From Pantoea endophytica (GTDB lineage: Bacteria; Pseudomonadota; Gammaproteobacteria; Enterobacterales; Enterobacteriaceae): 64,000 nt of DNA. Position numbers and translations under genes: made by a program. The DNA lies in contig NZ_PJRT01000007.1 of NCBI RefSeq assembly GCF_002858935.1, forward strand, positions 186,001 to 250,000, in the 5' to 3' direction. The notes under the pieces are model-generated. The model saw only the letters and a program-made list of their open reading frames with translations. It was not told where the DNA came from and did no database searches. Shown one piece after another: positions 20,396 through 31,144 of the stretch (position 1 is the stretch's first letter; each line of letters opens with the position of its first letter).

Positions 20396-20428
20396 AGAAG
20401 GTGGCGCGCTGCGTCACCTTCTTTTTTA
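20396..20428 (+). terminator. Hairpin with T-run between gcvH and gcvP
   Basis: AGAAGGTG pairs with CACCTTCT. The stem can extend inward by four more pairs (one G-U), and TTTTTT follows. It has the form of a rho-independent terminator inside the operon and may reduce transcription of gcvP relative to gcvT and gcvH. Confidence 0.65.
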
Positions 20429-20483
20429 TCTGCCTGATTTAACGCCATTTTTGTAACCCAGCCCGATTCAGGATTTACTGCAA

Positions 20484-23357
<2,874 letters not shown>

Positions 23358-23484
23358 TTTAGCCGTCATACTTTGAGCCACAGCGGCGTTGGCTGCGCTC
23401 ATTCACCCCGGTCACTTACTGATGTAAGCTCCCGGGGATGAACGAACTTGCCGCCTTGCTGTATCTCAAATTATTTAGGCTAAA
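23358..23484. repeat. Complete ERIC (IRU) element
   Basis: A 127-bp palindromic element bounded by TTTAGCC and GGCTAAA. The core contains CCCCGGTCACTTACTGATG and ATGTAAGCTCCCGGGGAT, matching the two conserved ERIC arms (ERIC2 and ERIC1R primer sites), and ends in CTCAAATTATTTAGG. The length equals the canonical ERIC length. It lies one base after the gcvP stop codon. Confidence 0.93.
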
Positions 23485-23503
23485 GTTGCGGGTGATATTT
23501 ATG

Positions 23504-23530
23504 AAAGGGCCGATTGTTCGGCCCTTTTTT
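23504..23530 (+). terminator. Strong terminator between gcvP/ERIC and ygfF
   Basis: AAAGGGCCGA pairs with TCGGCCCTTT over a TTGT loop and ends in six T. The T-run stops only a few bases before the ygfF Shine-Dalgarno GGAGG (from 23533). Confidence 0.9.
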
Positions 23531-23542
23531 GTGGAGGCAAAA

Positions 23543-24286
23543 ATGGATCTGGCTTTGATTACTGGCGGTAGCCGCGGCATTGGACGCGCAACCGCACTAT
23601 CGCTGGCGCAGGCGGGTTATCGCGTGGCGATCAACTATCGTCAGCGAGCAGCCGAAGCGGCAAGCGTGGTGGCAGAGATTAAAGCGCAGGGCGGCAGTGC
23701 GTTTGCGCTGCAGGCCGATATTGGCGATGAAGCGCAGGTCATACGTATGTTTGCCGAATTGGATCAGCAAAAGGGCGCGCTGCGAGTGCTGGTGAATAAT
23801 GCCGGTATTTTGTTTACCCAATGTCGGGTGGAAGATCTGGATGCCGAACGTATTCAGCGCGTGTTCGCCACCAATGTCACCGGCACGTTCATCTGCTGTC
23901 GTGAGGCGGTAAAACGCATGGGCACGCATCATGGCGGCAAAGGGGGCGCCATCGTCAATGTGTCATCCGCTGCGTCACGTCTCGGTGCGCCAGGCGAATA
24001 TGTGGATTACGCCGCCTCAAAAGGGGCGATGGATACGCTGACTAAAGGGCTGTCGCTGGAAGTGGCATCGCAAGGCATTCGCGTCAACAGCGTGCGTCCT
24101 GGCCTTATTTATACCGACATGCACGCCGATGGCGGCGAGCCGGGTCGGGTCGATCGCCTGGCGAGCGCATTGCCAATGGGACGCGGCGGCCAGGCAGAAG
24201 AGATTGCTGCAGCAATTGTCTGGCTAGCGAGCGATGCCGCGTCATACGTGACGGGCACCTTTATCGATGCGGCTGGCGGACGATAA
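23543..24286 (+). CDS. ygfF: SDR-family oxidoreductase YgfF
   Basis: Short-chain dehydrogenase of 247 residues, the E. coli YgfF length; physiological substrate unknown. The start is the ATG at 23543 after GGAGG; a longer in-frame opening runs back into the ERIC element and is rejected. The NADP-binding TGGSRGIGRA is at residues 8-17, then NNAG, the catalytic serine in IVNVSSAAS and YAASK (catalytic Tyr and Lys). It sits between gcvP and trhA as in E. coli, but bglA, which E. coli has next to it, is missing. No promoter is obvious between the terminator and its start. Confidence 0.93.
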   Translation: MDLALITGGSRGIGRATALSLAQAGYRVAINYRQRAAEAASVVAEIKAQGGSAFALQADIGDEAQVIRMFAELDQQKGALRVLVNNAGILFTQCRVEDLDAERIQRVFATNVTGTFICCREAVKRMGTHHGGKGGAIVNVSSAASRLGAPGEYVDYAASKGAMDTLTKGLSLEVASQGIRVNSVRPGLIYTDMHADGGEPGRVDRLASALPMGRGGQAEEIAAAIVWLASDAASYVTGTFIDAAGGR

Positions 24287-24337
24287 TCACCAAGCCGGTA
24301 TCAATACCGACCCCATAAAACAGTATCCGTGCGGAGT

Positions 24338-24355
24338 GTCGCCTCGCATGGCGAC
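24338..24355. repeat. GTCGCC/GGCGAC hairpin repeat, copy after ygfF
   Basis: GTCGCC and GGCGAC pair across TCGCAT. The core and size match hairpins at 9369, 25158 and 57388, suggesting one dispersed repeat family. Confidence 0.5.
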
Positions 24356-24493
24356 CGATTCATTCAAACCCTCGCCTGTCACACCCACTCACAGATTTAT
24401 TTTAGCGTACATGTGTACTCTGAAAATTATCCCGGTTACTCTGGTTGCTCAGAAATAGCACACTCGCTTTTTCCGTTGTTCAGGAATCCCCTC

Positions 24494-25147
24494 ATGGTAC
24501 AAACCCCAGTTCTTGCCCAGGGCTACTCATTGGCCGAAGAGATCGCCAATAGTATCAGCCACGGAATCGGCTGCATTTTCGGCATCATCGGCCTGGTGTT
24601 GATGTTGACACAAGCCGTTGAATCCCAAGCTAACGTTACCGCGATCACCAGTTACAGCCTGTACGGCGGCAGCATCATTCTGCTCTATCTCGCCTCAACG
24701 CTGTATCACGCCATTCCCCATCAAAAAGCCAAATACTGGCTGAAGAAATTTGACCACTGCGCCATTTATCTGTTGATTGCTGGCACTTATACGCCGTTCT
24801 TGCTGGTGGGGCTCAATTCGCCGCTGGCACAGGGCTTAATGGTGGTGATCTGGAGCCTGGCGCTGGCCGGTATTCTGTTTAAAATCGCCTTTGCCCACCG
24901 CTTTGAAGCGCTGTCGCTGGTGACCTATCTCGGTATGGGATGGTTGTCGCTGGTGGTGATTTATCAGCTGGCGATCAAACTGTCGCCGGGCGGGATTTGG
25001 CTGCTGGCTGCCGGTGGCATTGTCTATTCGCTAGGAGTGATATTCTACGTCTCGCGCCGTATTCCTTACAGTCACGCCATCTGGCACGGTTTTGTGCTCG
25101 GCGGCAGCGTATTGCACTTCTGCGCGATTTATTTTTACGTGATGTAA
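24494..25147 (+). CDS. trhA: Hemolysin III/PAQR-type membrane protein TrhA (YqfA)
   Basis: A 217-residue seven-helix inner-membrane protein. The ATG at 24494, after AGGAA, gives [26 protein letters not shown], matching E. coli YqfA. Conserved family residues include SxxxH in NSISHG, the STLYHAIPH segment and the C-terminal [16 protein letters not shown] histidines, which in this superfamily form a metal-dependent hydrolase-like site. E. coli YqfA/TrhA has been tied to membrane energetics. An opening 55 codons longer is discarded. Confidence 0.94.
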   Translation: MVQTPVLAQGYSLAEEIANSISHGIGCIFGIIGLVLMLTQAVESQANVTAITSYSLYGGSIILLYLASTLYHAIPHQKAKYWLKKFDHCAIYLLIAGTYTPFLLVGLNSPLAQGLMVVIWSLALAGILFKIAFAHRFEALSLVTYLGMGWLSLVVIYQLAIKLSPGGIWLLAAGGIVYSLGVIFYVSRRIPYSHAIWHGFVLGGSVLHFCAIYFYVM

Positions 25148-25157
25148 GCTCAATCCA

Positions 25158-25177
25158 GGTCGCCGAAAATGGCGACC
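25158..25177. terminator. Bidirectional hairpin between trhA and ygfZ
   Basis: GGTCGCC pairs with GGCGACC over GAAAAT between two convergent genes. The CTTACG flank matches other members of the same repeat family. Confidence 0.55.
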
Positions 25178-25207
25178 TTACGTGTTTAGTACGGACCCGG
25201 CCCGCAA

Positions 25208-26191
25208 TTATTCGGTTAATGAATACGGCAGCGGCTGAATGGTCAATTTGCCACTTTCGTCGCCTTCCACGCGCAGTACGCTATCCGGCTCCAAATCATT
25301 ATTCATCACCACCTGCACCCAAACGCTGCCGTCATCCAGCTGCACACCGCTCAATACGGTGCCGGTGCGACGCCATTTATCGCCCATCTGCAGCTCCATC
25401 GAACCGCCAACCTCCGGCACTTTGCTGGCTTTACCTGCCAGCCAATAGAGTGCGCGTTTGTTCGCACCGCGGAATTTGGCGCGTGCCACCATCTCCTGGC
25501 CGGTGTAACACCCTTTTTTGAAGCTGATGGCATCCAGCGCCTGTAGGTTAGTGGCTTGTGGAATCAACTGCGCGCTGGTGGCGCTTTCAATCACCGGAAT
25601 GCCGGCTTCGATATCCAGCGCCAGCCATTGCAGGCTGTCGTTGAACTGCGCTTCTCCCGCCAGTTTCTCTTTCAACGCATTCGCCTGTTCTGGCGTGGTC
25701 ACCAGCAGGAAACGTTCGGCTGGCTGATCAAACCACAAAAGCGTGCTCTCACCTTGCTGTACTACCGGCGTTTCGGCATCCGGCAGTGTGCTGAATACGC
25801 CTGCCAGCGCGGCGCGCGCCTGGAAACCGGCAACGCCGAGCAGCACCGCTTCATCGTCAGCCACGATGGTGACTTTGGCGAACACCGCGTATTTCTTCAG
25901 TTCGGTAAGCTGCTGCTCACGCAGGTTGCGACGCACCACGTAAGCGTAACCTTCGCTGCGATGGAACAGACGAATGTTGCTCCACATTTTGCCTTTGGCA
26001 TCGCAGTGCGCGGCGGGACGATGCTGCGTCTCGCCCATCGCCGCGACATCCAGCGTCAACTGACCTTGCAGATAAGACGTGCTGTCGTTGCCCTGCACCT
26101 TAACCAGCGCCCATTCGTCGAGCGAAATCAGGGTTAAAGGCAGGCGTGACGATGCAGCAGGCTGGCGAGGTGGAAGGGTAAAAATCGACAT
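25208..26191 (-). CDS. ygfZ: Folate-binding tRNA-modifying protein YgfZ
   Basis: GcvT-like protein needed for maturation or repair of certain Fe-S enzymes such as MiaB. The ATG at 26189-26191 ([10 protein letters not shown], with AGGAAAGAG just upstream) gives 327 residues, against 326 in E. coli. The diagnostic motif KGCYTGQE is present, with the essential cysteine at residue 228. A 61-residue longer opening without family similarity is rejected. It is divergent from sdhE, a flavinylation factor. Confidence 0.96.
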   Translation of the reverse strand: MSIFTLPPRQPAASSRLPLTLISLDEWALVKVQGNDSTSYLQGQLTLDVAAMGETQHRPAAHCDAKGKMWSNIRLFHRSEGYAYVVRRNLREQQLTELKKYAVFAKVTIVADDEAVLLGVAGFQARAALAGVFSTLPDAETPVVQQGESTLLWFDQPAERFLLVTTPEQANALKEKLAGEAQFNDSLQWLALDIEAGIPVIESATSAQLIPQATNLQALDAISFKKGCYTGQEMVARAKFRGANKRALYWLAGKASKVPEVGGSMELQMGDKWRRTGTVLSGVQLDDGSVWVQVVMNNDLEPDSVLRVEGDESGKLTIQPLPYSLTE

Positions 26192-26409
26192 GTCTCTTTC
26201 CTGATTAATGAGGTAATAGGTTGCAATGGTAAAAGAGCAGTGCGGCTTTGCAACCTGTTTACTGAATATGGCGCACAAATCGCGTGATACCCATTGCAAA
26301 CTGGGGGATGTAACACCGAGGTATTGCACAGGGTTAAGCACAGCGCCTGCAGCGAGAAAAAAAAGCAGGTACACTGAGCCCCACTGTTTTTAGTCATGGA
26401 ACCTGAGAC

Positions 26410-26676
26410 ATGGAAATTAACGACAAAGCCCGCGTCCAATGGGCATGCCGTCGCGGCATGCTGGAGCTGGATATGGCTATCATGCCGTTTTTCAAATTTG
26501 AATATGATTCGCTGAACGACACCGATAAGCAGGTTTTTATTGCGCTACTAAAGAGTGACGATCCCGATCTGTTCAACTGGTTGATGAATCACGGTGAACC
26601 GGTTGATCCCGAGTTCAAACGTATGGTGAAACTGATTCAGCAGCGCAACCGTGAACGCGGTCCGGTGGCAATGTGA
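26410..26676 (+). CDS. sdhE: FAD assembly factor SdhE (CptB)
   Basis: An 88-residue protein that promotes covalent FAD attachment to SdhA and FrdA. The diagnostic RGxxE motif is at residues 15-19 (RGMLE), followed by [11 protein letters not shown] and [14 protein letters not shown]. The last 26 bases overlap the start of ygfX, the same arrangement as in E. coli, which implies coupled translation. Confidence 0.96.
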   Translation: MEINDKARVQWACRRGMLELDMAIMPFFKFEYDSLNDTDKQVFIALLKSDDPDLFNWLMNHGEPVDPEFKRMVKLIQQRNRERGPVAM

Positions 26677-27070
26677 TCTGCGAGCGTCACGCAGTGCGCG
26701 CGCACTGAATGTGACGCTTTCTCTACTGTGCACCGGTTTGCTGCTGGCGCTGGAGTGGCCTGACGCGTGGGCGTGGAGCAAAGCGCCGGTGTTAGTGCTG
26801 CTGCTGGCGGAGTGTTGGCACAATGAGCGGCGTTTGGTTCAGCGCGTAGGTCATTTGGTGCTGGACGTGAAGGGCAATTGGCTGTGGCGCGGCGTGCGCT
26901 GGCGAGCGGAACGTAATGCGGATTGGTTGCCGTATGGCGTTTTGCTGGTGCTGCGTAATCAGCAGGGAAAACGCTGGCGGCTGTGGTTAATGCATGACAA
27001 CCTGCCGCCCGGTGAATGGCGCACGCTGCGCGCCTGCTGTTTTCTGCGAGACGGGCAAACGCTGCCTTAA
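26651..27070 (+). CDS. ygfX: Inner-membrane protein YgfX (CptA)
   Basis: About 139 residues with two close hydrophobic segments near the N-terminus ([17 protein letters not shown] and [12 protein letters not shown]), then a basic cytoplasmic domain. E. coli CptA was described as a toxin partner of CptB and is also seen as a membrane partner of SdhE. The start is probably GTG at 26651, inside sdhE; other starts nearby cannot be excluded. The TAA stop overlaps the stop of convergent fldB by four bases. Sequence conservation is low in this family, so context carries weight. Confidence 0.85.
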   Translation: MNAVRWQCDLRASRSARALNVTLSLLCTGLLLALEWPDAWAWSKAPVLVLLLAECWHNERRLVQRVGHLVLDVKGNWLWRGVRWRAERNADWLPYGVLLVLRNQQGKRWRLWLMHDNLPPGEWRTLRACCFLRDGQTLP

Positions 27071-27585
27071 AGCAGCGCTGCGGTTTCCGTCAGAATCTGT
27101 TCGCACCACTGCTCAATGCGCTCATCGCTCTGTTCGAACTGGTTAACATCGTCGAGCGCCAAACCGACAAACTGCGTGCCATCGGCGGTCAGCGGTTTTT
27201 TGCTGGTGAACTCATAGCCTTCCAGCGGCCAGTAACCCACAAACTGCACGCCCATCGGCTGCAGCAGTTCGTGCAGCATGCCCAGCGCATCAAGGAACCA
27301 TTCGGCGTATTCGCCCTGATCGCCCATGCCGTACAGCGCCACGATTTTTCCGCGCAAATTCAGCGCCGGAATCTGCGGCCAAATCGCTTCCCAATCTTCC
27401 TGTAACTCACCGAAATCCCACGTCGGAATGCCAAGGATCAGCAAATCGTACTGCTCCATCAGCGACGGATCGTCATCTTTCAAATTGTGCAGCGTGACTA
27501 ATTCTTCACCGATAAAGTCGCGAATCTTCTCCGCCGTCATCTCGGTGTAACAGGTGCTCGAACCATAAAACAAACCGATATTCAT
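27067..27585 (-). CDS. fldB: Flavodoxin 2
   Basis: FMN-binding electron carrier of 172 residues (E. coli 173). The FMN phosphate loop is [10 protein letters not shown] at the N-terminus; [15 protein letters not shown] and [14 protein letters not shown] form the isoalloxazine loops. The ATG at 27583-27585 (MNIGLFYG) is chosen over a 57-codon extension that overlaps the xerD promoter. It is divergent from xerD, with 100 bp between starts. Confidence 0.95.
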   Translation of the reverse strand: MNIGLFYGSSTCYTEMTAEKIRDFIGEELVTLHNLKDDDPSLMEQYDLLILGIPTWDFGELQEDWEAIWPQIPALNLRGKIVALYGMGDQGEYAEWFLDALGMLHELLQPMGVQFVGYWPLEGYEFTSKKPLTADGTQFVGLALDDVNQFEQSDERIEQWCEQILTETAALL

Positions 27586-27685
27586 GCAATTAATGCTCTG
27601 TCTGAACCTGACTCGGGGGCAATTGTACCAGAAGCAGGCTACTTTCAGGCATAATGAGCACGATTTCACACGGGCGGAGAGTACA

Positions 27686-28579
27686 GTGCAGGACAGCGAT
27701 CTGATCGAACAGTTTCTGGATACGCTTTGGATTGAGCGTAATCTGGCGCAGAACACGCTCGCCTCTTACCGGCAGGATCTGCAAACGCTCACCGGCTGGC
27801 TGCATCACCACGATCGCACGCTATTAACGCTTGAAGCGCTTGATTTGCAGCAGTTTCTTGCCGAACGCGTTGAGGGCGGCTACAAAGCCACCAGCTCGGC
27901 GCGCACCCTCAGCGCCATTCGCCGCTTGTGCCAATATCTCTATCGGGAAAAAGTGCGCAGCGACGATCCCAGCGCGCTGCTGTCGGCACCGAAACTGCCG
28001 CAGCGTCTGCCGAAAGATCTCAGTGAAAACCAGGTCGAACGCTTGCTACAGGCACCGAGCATTGATGTGCCGCTCGAACTGCGCGACAAGGCGATGCTGG
28101 AGCTGCTGTACGCTACCGGTTTACGCGTAACGGAGCTGGTGGGTTTGACCATCAGCGATATCAGCCTGCGTCAGGGCGTGGTGCGCGTAATCGGTAAAGG
28201 CAACAAAGAGCGTCTTGTGCCGTTAGGTGAAGAAGCGGTTTACTGGATTGAATACTATATGGAACATGGTCGGCCGTGGCTGCTCAACGGGCAAACGCTG
28301 GACGTGATGTTTCCCAGCCAACGCGCGCAGCAAATGACGCGGCAGACCTTCTGGCATCGCATTAAACACTATGCGACCCTTGCCGGTATCGATAGCGAAA
28401 AGCTGTCGCCGCACGTGCTGCGCCACGCATTTGCCACACATTTACTGAACCACGGCGCCGATTTACGCGTCGTACAGATGTTGCTGGGCCACAGCGACCT
28501 CTCGACCACCCAAATATATACGCACGTCGCCACTGAGCGCCTGCGTCTGTTACATCAACAGCATCATCCGCGCGCTTGA
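27686..28579 (+). CDS. xerD: Site-specific tyrosine recombinase XerD
   Basis: With XerC it resolves chromosome dimers at dif under FtsK control. The GTG at 27686 after GGAGAG gives 297 residues (E. coli 298). Catalytic residues fall at R147, K171, H243, R246, H269 and nucleophile Y278, within [29 protein letters not shown] and [15 protein letters not shown]. The order fldB-xerD-dsbC-recJ is the E. coli order. This is a core gene, not an integrase of a mobile element. Confidence 0.98.
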   Translation: MQDSDLIEQFLDTLWIERNLAQNTLASYRQDLQTLTGWLHHHDRTLLTLEALDLQQFLAERVEGGYKATSSARTLSAIRRLCQYLYREKVRSDDPSALLSAPKLPQRLPKDLSENQVERLLQAPSIDVPLELRDKAMLELLYATGLRVTELVGLTISDISLRQGVVRVIGKGNKERLVPLGEEAVYWIEYYMEHGRPWLLNGQTLDVMFPSQRAQQMTRQTFWHRIKHYATLAGIDSEKLSPHVLRHAFATHLLNHGADLRVVQMLLGHSDLSTTQIYTHVATERLRLLHQQHHPRA

Positions 28580-28601
28580 GATGCGGTAACAAGGATTTAA
28601 G

Positions 28602-29315
28602 ATGAAAAAGCAGCTAACGATGCTGGCTCTGCTGGTCAGTGCATTCACTGGATTGGCGCATGCCGATGACAACGCTATTCAGCAAACGCTGAAAAAACTG
28701 GGATTGCAGCAGGCTGAAATCCAGCCGTCCCCGCTGCCGGGTATTAAAACGGTGCTGACCGAAAGCGGCGTGCTTTACGTCTCCGAAGACGGCAAGCACA
28801 TGATTCAGGGCCCGCTGTATGATGTCAGCGGCACCCAGCCGATCAACGTTACCAACCAGCTGCTGGACAAAAAAGTTACTGCGCTGGCGCCAGACATGAT
28901 TGTCTATAAAGCGCCGAAAGAGCAGCACGTCATCACCGTGTTCACCGACATCACCTGCGGCTACTGCCGCAAGCTGCATGAGCAGATGGCCGACTACAAC
29001 GCGCTCGGCATCACCGTGCGCTATCTGGCCTTCCCGCGTGAAGGTCTGAATGGTCAGGTAGAAAAAGCCATGCGCGCCATCTGGTGCAGCGCCGATCGTA
29101 ACAAAGCTTTCGATGCAGCAATGAAAGGCGATGCGCCGCAGATGGATGCGCCAGCGACCTGCAAAATCAATATCGAGCAGCAGTACAAACTCGGCATCCT
29201 GTTTGGCATTCAGGGTACGCCAGCCATTCTCACGGATAGCGGCATGATGATTCCTGGCTATCAGGGACCGCAAGAGCTGAAGCAGGTGCTTGACGGCCAG
29301 AAGCGTGGCGGTTAA
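28602..29315 (+). CDS. dsbC: Thiol:disulfide interchange protein DsbC
   Basis: Periplasmic disulfide isomerase kept reduced by DsbD. Of 237 residues, 1-21 are a signal peptide ending TGLAHA. The N-terminal dimerisation domain is followed by a thioredoxin fold with the CGYC active site at residues 119-122. A second cysteine pair is present in AIWCSAD and DAPATC. The cis-proline segment is IQGTPAIL. Six bases separate it from recJ. Confidence 0.97.
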   Translation: MKKQLTMLALLVSAFTGLAHADDNAIQQTLKKLGLQQAEIQPSPLPGIKTVLTESGVLYVSEDGKHMIQGPLYDVSGTQPINVTNQLLDKKVTALAPDMIVYKAPKEQHVITVFTDITCGYCRKLHEQMADYNALGITVRYLAFPREGLNGQVEKAMRAIWCSADRNKAFDAAMKGDAPQMDAPATCKINIEQQYKLGILFGIQGTPAILTDSGMMIPGYQGPQELKQVLDGQKRGG

Positions 29316-29321
29316 CGCACA

Positions 29322-31049
29322 GTGATTCATTCTGTTGAATTGCGTCGGCGCGAAGCCGAGACCGAAGCCAGCTTACCCGCTGATTTGCCCCCTTTGCTGC
29401 GCCGCTTGTATCTGCAACGCGGCGTGAAAGAGGCGCTGGAACTGGAGCGCGGCGCTAAACATCTGCTGCCGTGGCAAACGCTGGGCGGCATCGAAGCCGC
29501 CGTAACGTTGCTGCATCAGATGCTGCTGGCGGGCAAACGTATCGTGGTGGTGGGCGATTTCGATGCCGATGGCGCCACCAGCACCGCGTTAACCGTGCTG
29601 GCGCTGCGCAGCCTCGGCGGTAATGTGGATTATCTGGTGCCAAACCGTTTCGAAGATGGCTACGGTTTGAGTCCGGAAGTGGTCGAGCAGGCTAAAGCGC
29701 GCGGTGCGGAGATGATCCTCACCGTCGATAACGGCATCTCATCACATGCCGGAGTGGATACCGCGCATCAGCACGGCATTCCGGTGCTGGTTACCGATCA
29801 CCACTTGCCGGGCGAAACCTTGCCCGCCGCCGAAGCGATTGTTAATCCGAACCTCAACGACAGCGAATTCCCCTCACGTTCGCTGGCGGGTGTTGGCGTG
29901 GCCTTCTATCTGATGCTGGCGCTGCGTGCGCACCTGCGTCAGCAAAACTGGTTTAGTGAGAGCCGAGCCGAGCCAAATCTGGCGGAGCTGCTGGATCTGG
30001 TGGCGCTGGGCACCGTGGCCGATGTGGTGCCGCTGGATGCCAACAACCGCATTCTGGTGTGGCAAGGTTTGAGCCGTATTCGCGCGGGCAAATGCCGTGC
30101 CGGGATTCGCGCGCTGCTGGAGATTGCCAACCGCGATGCGCGCCAACTCGCCGCCAGCGATCTCGGTTTTGCCGTGGGTCCGCGCCTGAATGCTGCCGGT
30201 CGTCTGGATGATATGTCGGTCGGCGTGGCGCTGCTGCTCACCGAAGATATTTCCCAGGCGCGCATGCTGGCGAATGAACTCGATGCGCTGAATCAGACGC
30301 GCAAAGAGATTGAGCAGGGCATGAAAAGCGAAGCGCTGGCGCTGTGCGATGAGCTGGAGCGTCAGCATACCGATCTGCCGCTTGGACTGGCGTTCTACCA
30401 TCCCGAGTGGCATCAGGGCGTGGTGGGGATTCTGGCGTCGCGCCTGAAAGAGCGCTTCCATCGCCCGGTGATCGCCTTCGCCCCCGCCGGAGACGGCACG
30501 CTGAAAGGTTCGGGCCGCTCAATTGCGGGTTTGCATCTGCGCGATGCGCTGGAGCGTCTCGACACGCTGTTCCCTGGCTTAATGATCAAATTTGGTGGTC
30601 ACGCCATGGCGGCCGGATTGTCACTGGAAACCGCGAAGTACGAGGAGTTCCGTGCGCGATTTGCCGCGTTGATTGATGAGTGGCTGGATGGCGAAGCGTT
30701 GCAGGGCGTGATTTGGTCGGACGGCGAACTGCATGCGCAGGAGTTTACCCTGCATACTGCCGAAATGCTGCGCGAGGCCGGTCCGTGGGGCCAGGCATTC
30801 CCGGAACCCGTGTTCGATGGCAAGTTCAAGCTGTTACAACAGCGGTTAGTGGGCGAGCGTCATTTGAAAGTGATGGTCGAGCCGCTCGGCGGCGGCCCGC
30901 TGTTGGATGGAATTGCCTTCAACGTGGATACCACGCTGTGGCCAGACAGCAGCGTGCGTCAGGTGCAGCTGGCCTATAAGCTGGATATCAACGAATACCG
31001 CGGCAATCGTTCGGTGCAATTGATCATCGATCACCTTTGGCCGCTGTAG
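29322..31049 (+). CDS. recJ: Single-stranded-DNA exonuclease RecJ
   Basis: 5'-3' ssDNA exonuclease of the RecF pathway and mismatch repair. It has 575 residues (E. coli 577) and a GTG start six bases after dsbC. DHH-family motifs: VVGDFDADGATST (motif I), TVDNGIS, TDHHLPG (DHH motif), GTVADVVPLDANNR, and in the DHHA1 part KGSGRS and KFGGHAMAAGL. In E. coli recJ is followed directly by prfB; here an autotransporter gene on the other strand separates them. Confidence 0.97.
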   Translation: MIHSVELRRREAETEASLPADLPPLLRRLYLQRGVKEALELERGAKHLLPWQTLGGIEAAVTLLHQMLLAGKRIVVVGDFDADGATSTALTVLALRSLGGNVDYLVPNRFEDGYGLSPEVVEQAKARGAEMILTVDNGISSHAGVDTAHQHGIPVLVTDHHLPGETLPAAEAIVNPNLNDSEFPSRSLAGVGVAFYLMLALRAHLRQQNWFSESRAEPNLAELLDLVALGTVADVVPLDANNRILVWQGLSRIRAGKCRAGIRALLEIANRDARQLAASDLGFAVGPRLNAAGRLDDMSVGVALLLTEDISQARMLANELDALNQTRKEIEQGMKSEALALCDELERQHTDLPLGLAFYHPEWHQGVVGILASRLKERFHRPVIAFAPAGDGTLKGSGRSIAGLHLRDALERLDTLFPGLMIKFGGHAMAAGLSLETAKYEEFRARFAALIDEWLDGEALQGVIWSDGELHAQEFTLHTAEMLREAGPWGQAFPEPVFDGKFKLLQQRLVGERHLKVMVEPLGGGPLLDGIAFNVDTTLWPDSSVRQVQLAYKLDINEYRGNRSVQLIIDHLWPL

Positions 31050-31073
31050 TTCACTACCAAAACGCGCAATGCA

Positions 31074-31111
31074 TCGCGCCGCTACCTGTGCACGTATCCG
31101 TAGCGGCGCGA
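31074..31111. terminator. Long hairpin between recJ and autotransporter
   Basis: A 12-bp perfect inverted repeat, TCGCGCCGCTAC with GTAGCGGCGCGA, has a 14-base spacer. It is followed by TTTATCGCG, which can form an alternative small pairing. It lies between convergent genes and probably ends transcription both ways. Confidence 0.55.
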
Positions 31112-31144
31112 TTTATCGCGCTCAGTTGACCGATTAAACGTTTA

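Noticed and set aside
24267..24458. 63-codon ORF between ygfF and trhA
   Set aside because: It starts inside ygfF, crosses a hairpin repeat and has no ribosome site or family similarity.
27686..28579. Tyrosine recombinase as evidence of an integrated element
   Set aside because: It is core XerD in its usual fldB-xerD-dsbC-recJ context.
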